Shown here piece after piece: positions 1 to 9,179 of a DNA stretch of 64,000 nucleotides. This DNA is from an uncultured Shimia sp. (GTDB taxonomy: Bacteria > Pseudomonadota > Alphaproteobacteria > Rhodobacterales > Rhodobacteraceae). Position 1 is the stretch's first letter. Every line of letters begins with the position of its first letter. Below the pieces are notes generated by a model. That model searched no databases. It saw nothing but the letters and a program-made list of their open reading frames with translations, and was not told the origin of the DNA. Location: contig NZ_CANLRL010000001.1 of the NCBI RefSeq assembly GCF_947493595.1, positions 744,001 to 808,000 of the forward strand. The letters are read 5' to 3'. The translations under genes were made by a program, and so were the position numbers.

Positions 1-636
1 AACCTGGCGTTTATTGGCGACGGGTCTTCTGGAAATTGGGAGGCGTTTCAGTTTCAGGATGCTGAGCTGTTTGGGGAAAACCGCTATGCGTTGTCGACAC
101 GCCTGCGGGGACAGCTGGGGACGGATGTTGTGATGCCAGCGGCTTGGCCGGCTGGAAGCTGGATTGTCTTTCGCTCGTCTCAGCTTACGCAGCTGCCATT
201 TGCAAAAAACAATCGCGGCCAGCCCCGGCACTATCGTATCGGGCCAGCGCAGCGTGGGCTGAATGCCGCCAGTTACACGCATCATATGGAAAGTTTTGAG
301 GGTAATGGTTTGCGGCCCTACGCGCCGGTGCATCTTAACCGGGTGATCAAATCTACCGGCGACATTGAGGTTACATGGATTAGGCGCGCACGGCTGGACG
401 CGGACAGTTGGGACGGATTCGAAGTGCCGCTTGGCGAAGAAAATGAGAGTTATCTTCTTCGCGTACGACGCGCGGATACAATTGTGCGTGAGTTGCAAGT
501 ATTTGAAACACGGTGGCAATATCAGTTTGATGATCAAATGGTAGATGGTGGTGTTTCGGGCCTTGAGGTCGACGTGGCGCAAATTTCAGCGGTGTTTGGG
601 CCGGGACCATTTCGTTCCATGGCACTTGAGGCTTGA
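1..636 (+). CDS. Gene transfer agent baseplate/host-specificity protein (GTA orfg15-type), 3' end
   Basis: The frame is open from base 1 and reads NLAFIGDGSSGNWEAFQF onward, so the 5' part lies outside the window. About 211 C-terminal residues are visible. They match my recollection of the C-terminal region of the large GTA tail-tip protein of Rhodobacterales (TIM-barrel-like baseplate 'megatron'). Seen motifs include RLRGQLGTD, RHYRIGPAQR, GLRPYAPVHL, WIRRARLDADSWDGFEVPLG, and VAQISAVFGPGPF near the end. In this family the protein sits at the tail tip and takes part in cell contact and DNA delivery. It is normally the last gene of the structural cluster, which fits the housekeeping gene cysE following. 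No frameshift is visible in the part seen. Confidence 0.8.
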   Translation, partial: NLAFIGDGSSGNWEAFQFQDAELFGENRYALSTRLRGQLGTDVVMPAAWPAGSWIVFRSSQLTQLPFAKNNRGQPRHYRIGPAQRGLNAASYTHHMESFEGNGLRPYAPVHLNRVIKSTGDIEVTWIRRARLDADSWDGFEVPLGEENESYLLRVRRADTIVRELQVFETRWQYQFDDQMVDGGVSGLEVDVAQISAVFGPGPFRSMALEA

Positions 637-762
637 GGGAGAAGATCAGCAAGGTTCACCAACTTGTGTTTCATTTTATTTGGTTTTTGTCACCGTCACG
701 CCTTTGAATTTGCGGCGCTTGGCTTAGGTGGTGTAGACTTGCCGGGAGAAAAGGGGACCAAG

Positions 763-1578
763 ATGGCTGAGACGCAACCCAAAGTGACCGAACTTGATCC
801 GGTCTGGCAGCGCATTACGCGAGAAGCGGAAGACGCGGTAAAAGAAGAGCCGCTGATGGGTGGCTTGGTGCACGCCTGTGTTTTGCACCATCGTACCATT
901 GAACGTGCCCTGAGCTATCGCTTTGCTGCCAAACTATCGTCCAACGAGATGTCGATGGTGATCCTACGCGAGATTGCGGATGAGGCCTTTGCGTCTGATC
1001 CAGCGATTGCTGAATCAGCGCGGGCTGATTTGAGCGCGATCTATGACCGCGATCCGGCGTGCCATCGTTTGTTGCAGCCGATCCTGTATTTCAAAGGCTA
1101 TCAGGCGGTGCAGGCGTATCGGATTGGCAACTGGCTTTGGCGGCAGGGACGGACCGATTTGGCCTATTTCATCCAGATGCGCACCAGCGAGATTTTTGGC
1201 ATCGACATTCATCCGGCCGCCAAGATTGGCAAAGGCATCATGATCGACCATGCACATTCTATTGTGATTGGTGAGACCGCCGTGGTGGGTGACAATGTGT
1301 CGATGTTGCATTCGGTGACGCTTGGCGGGACCGGCAAAGAAGAAGAGGACCGTCATCCCAAGATTGGCGATGGTGTTTTGATTGGCGCGGGAGCCAAAGT
1401 GCTCGGCAATATCACAGTGGGGCATTGCAGCCGTGTGGCAGCTGGTTCGGTTGTGTTGCAAGAGGTGCCACCTTGTTCAACGGTCGCTGGTGTGCCTGCC
1501 AAAGTGGTGGGCGAAGCGGGGTGCGACCAACCAGCTGTGAATATGAATCAGGATATTGGTGACTGCAGCAAAGGCTGA
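763..1578 (+). CDS. cysE: Serine O-acetyltransferase
   Basis: This 271-aa protein makes O-acetylserine from serine and acetyl-CoA, the entry step of cysteine synthesis in the cytoplasm. Residues ~10-115 form the helical SATase N domain. Residues ~145-250 form the left-handed beta-helix of hexapeptide repeats (HPAAKIGKGIMIDHAHS, GETAVVGDNVS, SVTLGGTGKE). The catalytic pair corresponds to Asp148 and His163, 15 residues apart as in E. coli CysE. The ATG at 763 was chosen over an upstream in-frame start at 664 because homology begins at MAETQPK and a GGGAGAAAAGGGG ribosome site precedes it. A strong terminator follows. Confidence 0.95.
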   Translation: MAETQPKVTELDPVWQRITREAEDAVKEEPLMGGLVHACVLHHRTIERALSYRFAAKLSSNEMSMVILREIADEAFASDPAIAESARADLSAIYDRDPACHRLLQPILYFKGYQAVQAYRIGNWLWRQGRTDLAYFIQMRTSEIFGIDIHPAAKIGKGIMIDHAHSIVIGETAVVGDNVSMLHSVTLGGTGKEEEDRHPKIGDGVLIGAGAKVLGNITVGHCSRVAAGSVVLQEVPPCSTVAGVPAKVVGEAGCDQPAVNMNQDIGDCSKG

Positions 1579-1595
1579 CAGGGTTTTGATTTAAA

Positions 1596-1631
1596 AAAGA
1601 AAAAGGACCGCATAGTGCGGTCCTTTTTTTG
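1596..1631. terminator. Bidirectional rho-independent terminator, cysE / pdhC
   Basis: The stem pairs AAAGGACCGCA with TGCGGTCCTTT around a 3-nt TAG loop. It is flanked by an A-run on the left and a T-run on the right, so it can serve the two convergent genes cysE (+) and pdhC (-). Confidence 0.9.
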
Positions 1632-1649
1632 GTTGTCTCGCTTGTTGGT

Positions 1650-2960
1650 TCAGGCCAGCATGGCCATTGGATTTTCCAAATTGTCGACAATGGAGTTCAG
1701 CAACTGCGCACCCAAGGCGCCATCGATTACACGGTGATCGACAGATAGGGTCACGGACATAACGGTTGCAACTTCGAGGTCACCTTCAGCGTTCACAACT
1801 GGCTTTTTCGTGCCCGCGCCGACCGCCAGAATCGCGCCATGTGGTGGGTTGATCACCGCATCAAAGTTGTCGATGCCGAACATACCGAGGTTAGAGATGG
1901 CGAAGCTGCCGCCTTGGTACTCATGTGGGGCTAGTTTCCGATCTCTTGCACGGGTGGCGAGGTCTTTCATTTCCGCGGAGAGCGCGGAAAGCGACTTCAT
2001 CTCGGCGTCTTTGAGCACAGGAGTGAACAACCCGCCTTCGATGGCCACAGCAACTGCTACGTCAGAGGGAGACAGTTTTAGAATGCGGTCGTTGGCCCAC
2101 ACAGCGTTGGCTTCCGGCACCTCTTGAAGCGCCAGCGCGCAGGCCTTGATGATGAAGTCATTCACCGAGAGCTTGGCACCGCGTTTCTCCAGCTGTTTGT
2201 TGAGCTGGCTGCGGAACGCCAAGAGAGCGTCGAGTTTGATATCGCGACGCAGATAGAAGTGCGGGATCGACTGTTTGGCTTCGGTGAGACGCGCGGCAAT
2301 GGTTTTGCGCATGCCATCCAACGCGACTTCTTCGAAGTCGCGGTCGCCGTACATTTTGAGGACCGTGTCGGTGTCAGGACCGCTAGGCAGTTTGGCAGCA
2401 GACGCTGGTGCCGACGGTTTTGCCGCAGTAGCTGCTGGTCGGGCGGCTGGTGATATGGACGCTCCCTCAACATCTGCCTTCACGATGCGCCCACGTGGAC
2501 CGGACCCTTGAATGGTCGAGAGATCCAAGCCTTTGTTGGCTGCGATGCGACGCGCAAGTGGCGATGCGAAGATGCGGTTTCCGTCTGCAGCAACAGGGGC
2601 AGCGGGTGCTGCGGGTGCAGGCGCTGCTGAAACCGCTTCGGGAGTGGCTTCAGGTGCACTCTCAGCCGCTGCGACAGGTGCGGCGGCAGATGACGCACCG
2701 ATGTCGTCAGCGCTTTCGCCATCTTCTAACAAAATGGCGATGGGCGAGTTTACGGCAACGCCCTCGGAGCCTTCCGGTACAAGGATTTTGCCAATCACAC
2801 CGTCTTCGACGGCCTCAAACTCCATGGTGGCTTTGTCGGTCTCAATCTCCGCCAACAGGTCACCGGAAGAGACTTCGTCCCCTTCTTTGACAAGCCATTT
2901 GGCCAGCGTGCCCTCTTCCATGGTGGGCGAGAGGGCGGGCATGAGGATTTCAATAGGCAT
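1650..2960 (-). CDS. pdhC: Pyruvate dehydrogenase E2, dihydrolipoamide acetyltransferase
   Basis: This 436-aa core protein of the pyruvate dehydrogenase complex moves the acetyl group from lipoyl-lysine to CoA. Residues 1-78 are a single lipoyl domain with the lipoylated lysine at Lys43 ([10 protein letters not shown]). An Ala/Pro-rich linker covers ~85-125. The peripheral-subunit-binding domain is at ~129-166 ([23 protein letters not shown]). The catalytic domain is ~205-436, with the His409-x3-Asp413-Gly motif (VDHRVIDGA). It starts 12 bp after pdhB ends and is the last gene of pdhA-pdhB-pdhC. Confidence 0.95.
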   Translation of the reverse strand: MPIEILMPALSPTMEEGTLAKWLVKEGDEVSSGDLLAEIETDKATMEFEAVEDGVIGKILVPEGSEGVAVNSPIAILLEDGESADDIGASSAAAPVAAAESAPEATPEAVSAAPAPAAPAAPVAADGNRIFASPLARRIAANKGLDLSTIQGSGPRGRIVKADVEGASISPAARPAATAAKPSAPASAAKLPSGPDTDTVLKMYGDRDFEEVALDGMRKTIAARLTEAKQSIPHFYLRRDIKLDALLAFRSQLNKQLEKRGAKLSVNDFIIKACALALQEVPEANAVWANDRILKLSPSDVAVAVAIEGGLFTPVLKDAEMKSLSALSAEMKDLATRARDRKLAPHEYQGGSFAISNLGMFGIDNFDAVINPPHGAILAVGAGTKKPVVNAEGDLEVATVMSVTLSVDHRVIDGALGAQLLNSIVDNLENPMAMLA

Positions 2961-2972
2961 GTGCGTGTCTCC

Positions 2973-4346
2973 TCACCGATAGGTCACTTGTTTCACTGCT
3001 GCGACGACCTCTTCCGTGGTCGTCAGCGCCAGTTTTTCGAGATTGGCCGCATAGGGCATCGGGACGTCTTTGCCGGTGCAGTTGATCACCGGCGCGTCCA
3101 GATAGTCAAATGCGCGCTCCATAATGGTGGCCGAGAGGTGATTGCCGATGGAGCCCACCGGCCAGCCTTCTTCAACGGTTACACAGCGGTTAGTTTTCAT
3201 CACCGAGGCGATCACTGTGTCATAGTCAATCGGGCGCAGGGTACGCAGGTCGATAACTTCTGCTGAGATGCCGTCTTCGGCCAGCTTGTCAGCTGCTTCC
3301 AGCGCGTATTGCATGCCAATGCCGAAGCTGACGATGGTCACATCAGAGCCTTCGCGCCAGATCCGGGCCTTGCCGAAGGGGATGGTGAAATCGTCCATGG
3401 CGGGCACTTCGAAGCTGCGGCCATACATGATTTCGTTTTCCAGGAAGATCACAGGGTTTGGATCGCGGATCGCGGATTTGAGCAATCCTTTGGCATCAGA
3501 CGCCGAATAAGGCATCGCAACTTTGAGGCCCGGGATTTGCGCATACCATGCTGCGTAGTCCTGACTGTGCTGCGCGCCTACGCGGGCGGCCGCGCCATTG
3601 GGCCCACGAAACACCATCGGCGCGCCCATTTGACCGCCAGACATATAGAGCGTTTTGGCGGCGGAATTGATAATTTGGTCAATGGCTTGCATGGCGAAAT
3701 TGAATGTCATGAATTCAACAATGGGCTTCAAGCCGCCAAAGGCCGCGCCCACTGCGATGCCGGCAAAGCCATGCTCGGTGATGGGCGTGTCGATGACCCG
3801 CTTGCTGCCAAATTCGTCCAAAAGGCCTTGGCTGACCTTATAGGCGCCTTGATACTCCGCGACCTCTTCGCCCATCAGGTAAACGTCTTCGTCACCGCGC
3901 ATTTCTTCCGCCATGGCATCCCGCAGCGCTTCGCGTACGGTCTGGGTCTTCATCGGGGTGCCTTCCGGCCAGTCCGGAGTTAAATCCGGTGCTGGTGCGG
4001 CAGGAGCTGCCTGTGCTGGCACTGACGCAGGGGCTTCAGCTGCGGTAGCAGGAGTGCTGGCTTTGAGCGCTACTGGAGCGGCCTCAACGGCGCTAACGTC
4101 TTCTCCCTCTTCGGCCAAAATAGCGATGGCTGTGTTGACGGCCACCCCTTCTGTGCCTTCAGCTATCAGGATTTTGCCAATCACACCTTCATCGACAGCC
4201 TCAAACTCCATTGTGGCTTTGTCGGTTTCGATTTCGGCAATAATATCACCAGATTGTACGGTTTCGCCTTCTTTCACCAGCCATTTGGCCAGCGTGCCTT
4301 CTTCCATGGTTGGAGAGAGGGCGGGCATGAGAATTTCTGTTGCCAT
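2973..4346 (-). CDS. pdhB: Pyruvate dehydrogenase E1 component, beta subunit, with N-terminal lipoyl domain
   Basis: This 457-aa protein forms with PdhA the thiamine-diphosphate E1 enzyme that decarboxylates pyruvate. It is about 130 residues longer than plain E1-beta proteins. Residues 1-80 are a lipoyl domain almost identical to that of the neighbouring E2 (Lys43 in [10 protein letters not shown]). An Ala/Pro linker follows, then the E1-beta core from ~130 ([14 protein letters not shown] to the end). The fusion is typical of alphaproteobacterial PDH. It lies between pdhA (20-bp gap) and pdhC (12-bp gap), so it is surely cotranscribed. Confidence 0.95.
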   Translation of the reverse strand: MATEILMPALSPTMEEGTLAKWLVKEGETVQSGDIIAEIETDKATMEFEAVDEGVIGKILIAEGTEGVAVNTAIAILAEEGEDVSAVEAAPVALKASTPATAAEAPASVPAQAAPAAPAPDLTPDWPEGTPMKTQTVREALRDAMAEEMRGDEDVYLMGEEVAEYQGAYKVSQGLLDEFGSKRVIDTPITEHGFAGIAVGAAFGGLKPIVEFMTFNFAMQAIDQIINSAAKTLYMSGGQMGAPMVFRGPNGAAARVGAQHSQDYAAWYAQIPGLKVAMPYSASDAKGLLKSAIRDPNPVIFLENEIMYGRSFEVPAMDDFTIPFGKARIWREGSDVTIVSFGIGMQYALEAADKLAEDGISAEVIDLRTLRPIDYDTVIASVMKTNRCVTVEEGWPVGSIGNHLSATIMERAFDYLDAPVINCTGKDVPMPYAANLEKLALTTTEEVVAAVKQVTYR

Positions 4347-4366
4347 TTTTGTGTCCTCTCGTTGGC

Positions 4367-5356
4367 TTACGCGTAGATGTCGGTCCAGAGTTCGGACTCG
4401 TCAGGCAGGGGGCTTTCCTTGGCGAAGTCGGCCGAGGCATTCACGATGGCTTTGATCTCTTTGTCGATCGCTTTCAGATCATCCTCTGTGGCGTGTTTGC
4501 CGGTCAGAAGCATCTGACGCACGTTCTCGATAGGGTCACGTTCCTCGCGCATCTTCTGTACCTCTTCGCGGGTGCGGTACTTGGCCGGGTCAGACATGGA
4601 GTGGCCGCGGTAGCGGTAGGTTTTGACCTCAAGGATGTAGGGGCCTTTGCCGGAGCGGCAGTGTTTCACCGCGCGTTCGCTGGCGTCTTTGACCGCAAGA
4701 ACGTCCATTCCGTCAACCATTTCCCCAGGAATGCCAAAGGCTTCGCCGCGCTTGTAAATGTCCTGTGAAGAGGTTGATCGAGCTTGGGCTGTGCCCATGG
4801 CATATTGGTTGTTCTCGATGACAAAGATCACAGGCAAATCCCAGAGAGCGGCCATGTTAAAAGTTTCATAGACTTGGCCTTGGTTTGCAGCGCCGTCGCC
4901 AAAGTAGGTGAAGGTCACGCGGCCGTTGTCTTTGTATTTGTCTGCAAAGGCGAGGCCAGCACCGAGGGGAACTTGCGCGCCGACAATGCCGTGGCCGCCA
5001 TAGAAATGCTTCTCTTTCGAGAACATATGCATGGAGCCGCCTTTGCCTTTGGAGTAGCCGCCTTCACGCCCTGTGAGCTCGGCCATCACGCCATTGGCGT
5101 CCATACCGCAGGCCAGCATGTGGCCGTGATCGCGGTAGGAGGTGATACGCTTGTCACCTTCTTCTGTTGCAGCCTCAAGGCCCACAACCACAGCTTCCTG
5201 ACCGATGTAAAGGTGGCAGAAGCCGCCGATCAATCCCATGCCGTAGAGTTGACCAGCCTTCTCCTCGAAGCGGCGGATCAATAGCATGTCGCGGTAGTAT
5301 TGCGTGAGTTCTTCGCCCGAGACGTTGGGCTTCTTTGCAGCACGTTTTGCCGCCAT
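4367..5356 (-). CDS. pdhA: Pyruvate dehydrogenase E1 component, alpha subunit
   Basis: This 329-aa protein binds thiamine diphosphate: the motif starts with GDGAANQGQ and ends with ENNQYAMGT. The regulatory-loop-like [20 protein letters not shown] stretch is present. The start was placed at the ATG at 5356 (MAAKRAAKK), because GGGAGGAGCCACC sits just upstream. The longer reading from TTG at 5377 translates the ribosome site itself. It is the first gene of the pdhABC operon, about 100 bp downstream of ftsB on the same strand. Confidence 0.95.
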   Translation of the reverse strand: MAAKRAAKKPNVSGEELTQYYRDMLLIRRFEEKAGQLYGMGLIGGFCHLYIGQEAVVVGLEAATEEGDKRITSYRDHGHMLACGMDANGVMAELTGREGGYSKGKGGSMHMFSKEKHFYGGHGIVGAQVPLGAGLAFADKYKDNGRVTFTYFGDGAANQGQVYETFNMAALWDLPVIFVIENNQYAMGTAQARSTSSQDIYKRGEAFGIPGEMVDGMDVLAVKDASERAVKHCRSGKGPYILEVKTYRYRGHSMSDPAKYRTREEVQKMREERDPIENVRQMLLTGKHATEDDLKAIDKEIKAIVNASADFAKESPLPDESELWTDIYA

Positions 5357-5474
5357 GGTGGCTCCTCCCAAAGACAAAATGGTTTAGTGTTAAACCATAC
5401 TTGCAGGAAGGGTAGCGGATCACCGCATGGGTTGCGAGTGGAAAAAGGTCTGTATTGTCAGGATGTTCGTGGTT

Positions 5475-5777
5475 TTAACGAATGACAAGCTCGTCCGCAC
5501 GGATCATGCCGAGCACATCACGGGCCTGTTGATCCAGCAAATCAAGGTCTAGGTAGCTGTCAGACAAGCGGCGGGTGAGGTTTTCCATATGGGCCACTTC
5601 CGCCTGAGCCAGAGCCAACTCCGCTTCAAGCTGCTGCTTTTCCGCCAGGATCTCGACACGACGAAACAGGCCGTAATCGCCTTGCACAGCGGCGAAGGTG
5701 AAGTAGGTCGCCAGCGTGAAAGCGATGCCAAAAAACGCAAGCGCGCCAAGGGCCGGTTTGGTGGAAGATGCTGTCAT
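5475..5777 (-). CDS. ftsB: Septum formation initiator family protein (FtsB/DivIC-like)
   Basis: This 100-aa bitopic protein has one membrane segment at ~10-30 (LGALAFFGIAFTLATYFTFAA). A periplasmic coiled coil follows at ~40-75 (EKQQLEAELALAQAEVAHMENLTRRL), then a short conserved tail (LDLLDQQARDVLGMIRADELVI). This architecture is that of FtsB, which joins FtsL and FtsQ in the divisome. Its position directly upstream of pdhA is the usual alphaproteobacterial arrangement. The symbol rests on architecture and synteny, because the family is short and poorly conserved. Confidence 0.85.
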   Translation of the reverse strand: MTASSTKPALGALAFFGIAFTLATYFTFAAVQGDYGLFRRVEILAEKQQLEAELALAQAEVAHMENLTRRLSDSYLDLDLLDQQARDVLGMIRADELVIR

Positions 5778-5941
5778 TTTTGCCTCTGAGTGCGGCTTTG
5801 CGCCGTCTGATTTCTTTATATCTTAGGTGATTCGCTGTGTGAATCCCTTAACGACAAGTTTTTTCATTTATTTTTGTGACGTGACGGGAATGTTGGCAGG
5901 GCGGTTTTCTAAGGTCAGGCTGGCTAAGGGAGGAGCCAGAA

Positions 5942-7561
5942 ATGACCACATCACAGCCGGTGTCTCAGTTAGGATCGCATGAAGTTTTTAATCAACCTGA
6001 ACCGCGACGGGCGGTGGATTTTTGGGGGCAGGATCATGCGTTAAGAGAGCACGCCACTGCGGCGGGTGCGCGGGCGGATCATCTGGCGCAGGTTGGGACC
6101 AATTGGGGCGGCGAAACCTTGCGGCAGGCGGCGGAAGAGGCGCGGCGGGATTTGCCGCGATTGAAGACGTTTGACCGGTCCGGGCGACGCGTCGATGAGG
6201 TGGAATTTCACCCCGGATACCATGCGGTGATGCAGGCGGGCTTAGAGGCGGGCTATGCCTCGGCGGCCTGGGATGGGCGGATTGGCGGACATGCGACCCA
6301 TGCGGTGCTGACCTACTACATGGCGCAGCTGGAGCCTGGTGTGGCCTGTCCATTGACCATGACTTACGCGGCGGTGCCGGCGCTGCGCCATCAGCCGGAG
6401 TTGGCAGAGGTTTGGGCCCCGCGTTTGACCTCCGGCGTCTATGATCCGGGCACCACGCCGATTGGTACCAAACAAGGCGCAACTCTGGGCATGGCAATGA
6501 CCGAAAAGCAGGGTGGCAGTGATGTGCGGGCTAATACCACCAGGGCTATCAGGGACGGTGACGCTTATCGGCTTAACGGGCACAAGTGGTTCTGTTCCGC
6601 GCCGATGTGTGACGGGTTCCTGACACTTGCACAGGCAGAGGGCGGGCTGACCTGCTTTCTGGTGCCGCGTTGGTTGGACGGAGAGCGAAATGGCATTCGA
6701 CTTCAACGGCTTAAGGACAAGCTGGGCAATAAGGCCAACGCAAGTTCCGAGATTGAATATCACAATGCGCTGGCGTACCGCGTCGGCGAAGAAGGTGCCG
6801 GGGTGCGGACCATCATCGAGATGGTGCATCACACGCGGTTGGACACGGTTTTGGCACCGGCGGGATTGATGCGTGTGGCCTTGCAGGAGGCGCATTGGTG
6901 GATATCGTCACGGTCCGCTTTTCAGAAGCGCCTAATTGACCAGCCGCTGATGCGGTCGGTGTTGGCTGATTTGGCGGTCGACACGGAGGCGGCGCTGTCG
7001 GTGGGCATGTTCCTGGCAAGTGCCTTTGATCGCGACGATGCGGAGAGCCGCGCGTTGGCGCGGATTGGTGTGGCGCTGGCGAAATACCTCAACAACAAGC
7101 GCTGTATTGGTGTGATTGCCGAGGCGATGGAGATGTTGGGCGGCATGGGCTACGTCGAGGAAACGCCGATGCCGATGTTGTATCGCGAGGCGCCGCTTAA
7201 TAGCATCTGGGAAGGCTCCGGCAATGTGATCTGTCTGGATGTGTTGCGGGCGCTGATGAAGGAGCCGGAAGCAGGCGAGGCATTGAGGACCGTGCTGACC
7301 TCCGTGACCGGATCAGATGCGCGGTATGATGCGGCCTTGAAAGCGCATATGGAGCGCTGGCCGGGGCTGCCACATGAGGCGGAAGCGCGGTGGTTTGTGG
7401 AGAGTTTGGCGGTGCTTTTGACAGCGGCGAGCCTGATGAAAGCTGCGCCGTCTGCGGTGGCGGAGGGCTATGTCAGCTCACGGGTTACAGGGGATCGCGG
7501 GGCGTTTCCGGGCGCCGCGCGCGGCATGGATGTGGACGCAATCATTGCGCGGTTGGGGTAG
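5942..7561 (+). CDS. AidB-like acyl-CoA dehydrogenase
   Basis: This 539-aa flavoprotein of the acyl-CoA dehydrogenase superfamily is clearly longer than the usual ~380 aa. It has the AidB-type layout: an N-terminal extension (HEVFNQPEP), a middle FAD-binding region (MAMTEKQGGSDVRANTT, GHKWFCSAPMCDGFLTLAQ) and the C-terminal signature EGSGNVICLDVLRAL. E. coli AidB is part of the adaptive response to alkylation and binds DNA. No ada or alkB gene lies nearby here, so a role in fatty-acid or branched-chain oxidation is equally open. The start is the ATG after GGGAGGAGCCAGAA. Confidence 0.88.
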   Translation: MTTSQPVSQLGSHEVFNQPEPRRAVDFWGQDHALREHATAAGARADHLAQVGTNWGGETLRQAAEEARRDLPRLKTFDRSGRRVDEVEFHPGYHAVMQAGLEAGYASAAWDGRIGGHATHAVLTYYMAQLEPGVACPLTMTYAAVPALRHQPELAEVWAPRLTSGVYDPGTTPIGTKQGATLGMAMTEKQGGSDVRANTTRAIRDGDAYRLNGHKWFCSAPMCDGFLTLAQAEGGLTCFLVPRWLDGERNGIRLQRLKDKLGNKANASSEIEYHNALAYRVGEEGAGVRTIIEMVHHTRLDTVLAPAGLMRVALQEAHWWISSRSAFQKRLIDQPLMRSVLADLAVDTEAALSVGMFLASAFDRDDAESRALARIGVALAKYLNNKRCIGVIAEAMEMLGGMGYVEETPMPMLYREAPLNSIWEGSGNVICLDVLRALMKEPEAGEALRTVLTSVTGSDARYDAALKAHMERWPGLPHEAEARWFVESLAVLLTAASLMKAAPSAVAEGYVSSRVTGDRGAFPGAARGMDVDAIIARLG

Positions 7562-7563
7562 GG

Positions 7564-7642
7564 CGTTAACCTGCCAAATTGAGCCAAATTTCACGTCGGT
7601 ATATTGTCTGTATCGCGACTGTTTTGCGGAGGTGCGTATTTT
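7564..7642 (+). promoter_or_regulatory. Conserved intergenic element, copy A (GTTAAC + 11-bp periodic repeat)
   Basis: GTTAAC is followed after exactly 23 bases by CGTCGGTAT, two variable bases, TGTC, one variable base, and GTATCGCGACTGTTTT. The inner part is a tandem of 11-bp units (GTCGGTATATT, GTCTGTATCGC, GACTGTTTTGC). A second copy at 53049-53127 has the same parts at the same spacing, upstream of another gene. It lies about 200 bp before the secreted-protein gene at 7846. Its function is unknown; one-helical-turn periodicity suggests protein binding or a promoter. Confidence 0.6.
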
Positions 7643-7845
7643 GCGCAGACAAAACGTTGCCTTTGTGAAGGCGGCGTACGGCGGTTTACGTGGATTGAAA
7701 CGATGTCTCCGTGCGGAAGCGTTTAACGATCAGCTTCTGCGTGATGGACCGGTTGCAAGGAATGTTCTACCCTAACAAGAAATTTACCTTCAACGGGCGG
7801 CATCAATGCTCGGCCCAAATCGCATTTTAGAAAGGAATAGCCCTC

Positions 7846-8382
7846 ATGAGCCTGTTTAAACCTGTTCAGACCTTTTTGACCGGACTGACCGCTGCGGCGG
7901 CAGTTTTCACAGGGTCGGTGAGCCTAGCGGCGGATGAAACCGTATTGCCAACCTCCGGTGACAATGTGGAGACCTATCTGAGTTCAAAATATTGGACGGT
8001 CTTCAAGAACACCACGCGGCAGTCTTGTTTCATCGAGTGGCGCAGTGAAAACAGTGTGGTGCAGGCGGGTCTCACCATGGCGCAGGACGCTGCCTATTTG
8101 GGGGCCTTCGTCAAAGGCGAAGCACCTGCGGACGGGGACCGTGAGATTGCGATTGTGGTGAATGGCAACATTTACTCCGGGACGGCTTCGTCTGTGTCCC
8201 AGACCGTGTCCGGCGGCTTCACCGGTGGCTACATCGTTTTTGACAACCCGCAGTTTGTGGTCGATCTGGAAAAGGCCCGCGAGTTTGTGGCGTTTCAGGG
8301 CTCGCCGCGCGCCGTGACCGTGAAGCTCAAAACACCAAAAAATGCGATTGAACGCGCGCAGGAGTGTATGGCGAAGTTTTGA
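7846..8382 (+). CDS. Secreted protein of unknown function
   Basis: This 178-aa protein has an apparent signal peptide (residues ~1-28, cleavage after VSLA-A) and a soluble remainder. Two cysteines remain after cleavage (TTRQSCFIEW and the C-terminal AQECMAKF), which suggests a disulfide in the periplasm. I do not recognise a named domain. It has some flavour of the invasion-associated IalB proteins but lacks their cysteine spacing. The ATG follows AGGAATAGCCCTC. The 284-bp leader upstream carries the conserved element at 7564-7642 and otherwise nothing I can name. Confidence 0.7.
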   Translation: MSLFKPVQTFLTGLTAAAAVFTGSVSLAADETVLPTSGDNVETYLSSKYWTVFKNTTRQSCFIEWRSENSVVQAGLTMAQDAAYLGAFVKGEAPADGDREIAIVVNGNIYSGTASSVSQTVSGGFTGGYIVFDNPQFVVDLEKAREFVAFQGSPRAVTVKLKTPKNAIERAQECMAKF

Positions 8383-8397
8383 GGCTGGTTTTTGAAA

Positions 8398-8973
8398 TCA
8401 TCTGAACTTCTGAATGTCGGTGAGATCGATCAAAACGGAGTGTCGGTTGTCATCAAACCGAGTGGGCACAACTTGTAAGTCGTGCTCGCTTGGTCCTTTT
8501 TTGACGCGGCCCCATAGATCAAAATGCGAGCCGCGACAGGGATCAAAAAAGCCGCCAAAATCCCCCGCATTGGCCAAGGTGACGCAGCCGATGCCCCCCA
8601 TATCCACCGGGCTAAGCACCAGCCATTCGAGGTAGGTGTATTGCTCGGGGTCCATATCCGCTTCGAGTGATCCGTCCTGCAAGCTCTCCAGTATGTCGTC
8701 ATACGCAAAGCGGGGATCCCACTGTGTCAGCGCAGTTGCCATTTGTGGCAGGCTGCGCCGCCAGATTACCACGGGTTTCCCGTTAAAGCCGCTGAAAGCC
8801 GTGTCTCCCGGCGCCATGTCGATGACGGATATATGGTGCAAGTTGGGGTTGGTTTGCGCCGTCACATCTGTGGAGGGGGCCGTGCTGCCCGCCAAATAGT
8901 AGAGCCCAGTCGCCACTGTCGCAAACAGCCACCCTGCGGTGAGGTAATAGAGCGCGTTGTTTTTGTTGATCAT
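8398..8973 (-). CDS. Rieske-fold protein lacking all [2Fe-2S] ligands (PetA paralogue)
   Basis: This 191-aa protein follows the bc1 Rieske protein (PetA) throughout. The N-terminal membrane anchor is LYYLTAGWLFATVATGLYYL, then STDVTAQTN, GKPVVIWRRS and EWLVLSP. The cluster-binding fold ends AGDFGGFFDPCRGSHFD with GRVKKGP. The canonical boxes CTHLGC and CPCHGSH are changed. Ligand Cys1 is Met125 (or Asp124 if a gap is placed differently), His1 is Gly127, Cys3 is Asp144 and His2 is Arg147. The two cysteines that form the family's disulfide are kept (Cys130 and Cys146). It therefore cannot hold a Rieske cluster. It is not next to petBC, and its role is unknown. Confidence 0.8.
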   Translation of the reverse strand: MINKNNALYYLTAGWLFATVATGLYYLAGSTAPSTDVTAQTNPNLHHISVIDMAPGDTAFSGFNGKPVVIWRRSLPQMATALTQWDPRFAYDDILESLQDGSLEADMDPEQYTYLEWLVLSPVDMGGIGCVTLANAGDFGGFFDPCRGSHFDLWGRVKKGPSEHDLQVVPTRFDDNRHSVLIDLTDIQKFR

Positions 8974-9179
8974 AAAACTTCTGGCTTCTGTAAAGTCTCT
9001 GGCGGCGTGCCCCTCCCTATAACGCTTGAGTTGAGTTTTGAGAATATGCGGCGAAGGCTTTGAGAAAGGTGTTCCTTACCTTTTGTTGCGTGTTTTCCCT
9101 CTCGCTCCTCGCCAAATTCTCTGCCACACTTCTTGGCAATGAGTTTGGCACGTAGGCTGGTCAAAAAGAGGCAGTTGGT

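Noticed and set aside
7846-8382. Invasion-associated IalB protein
   Set aside because: Size and signal peptide fit, but the cysteine pattern of IalB is absent; left as unknown secreted protein.
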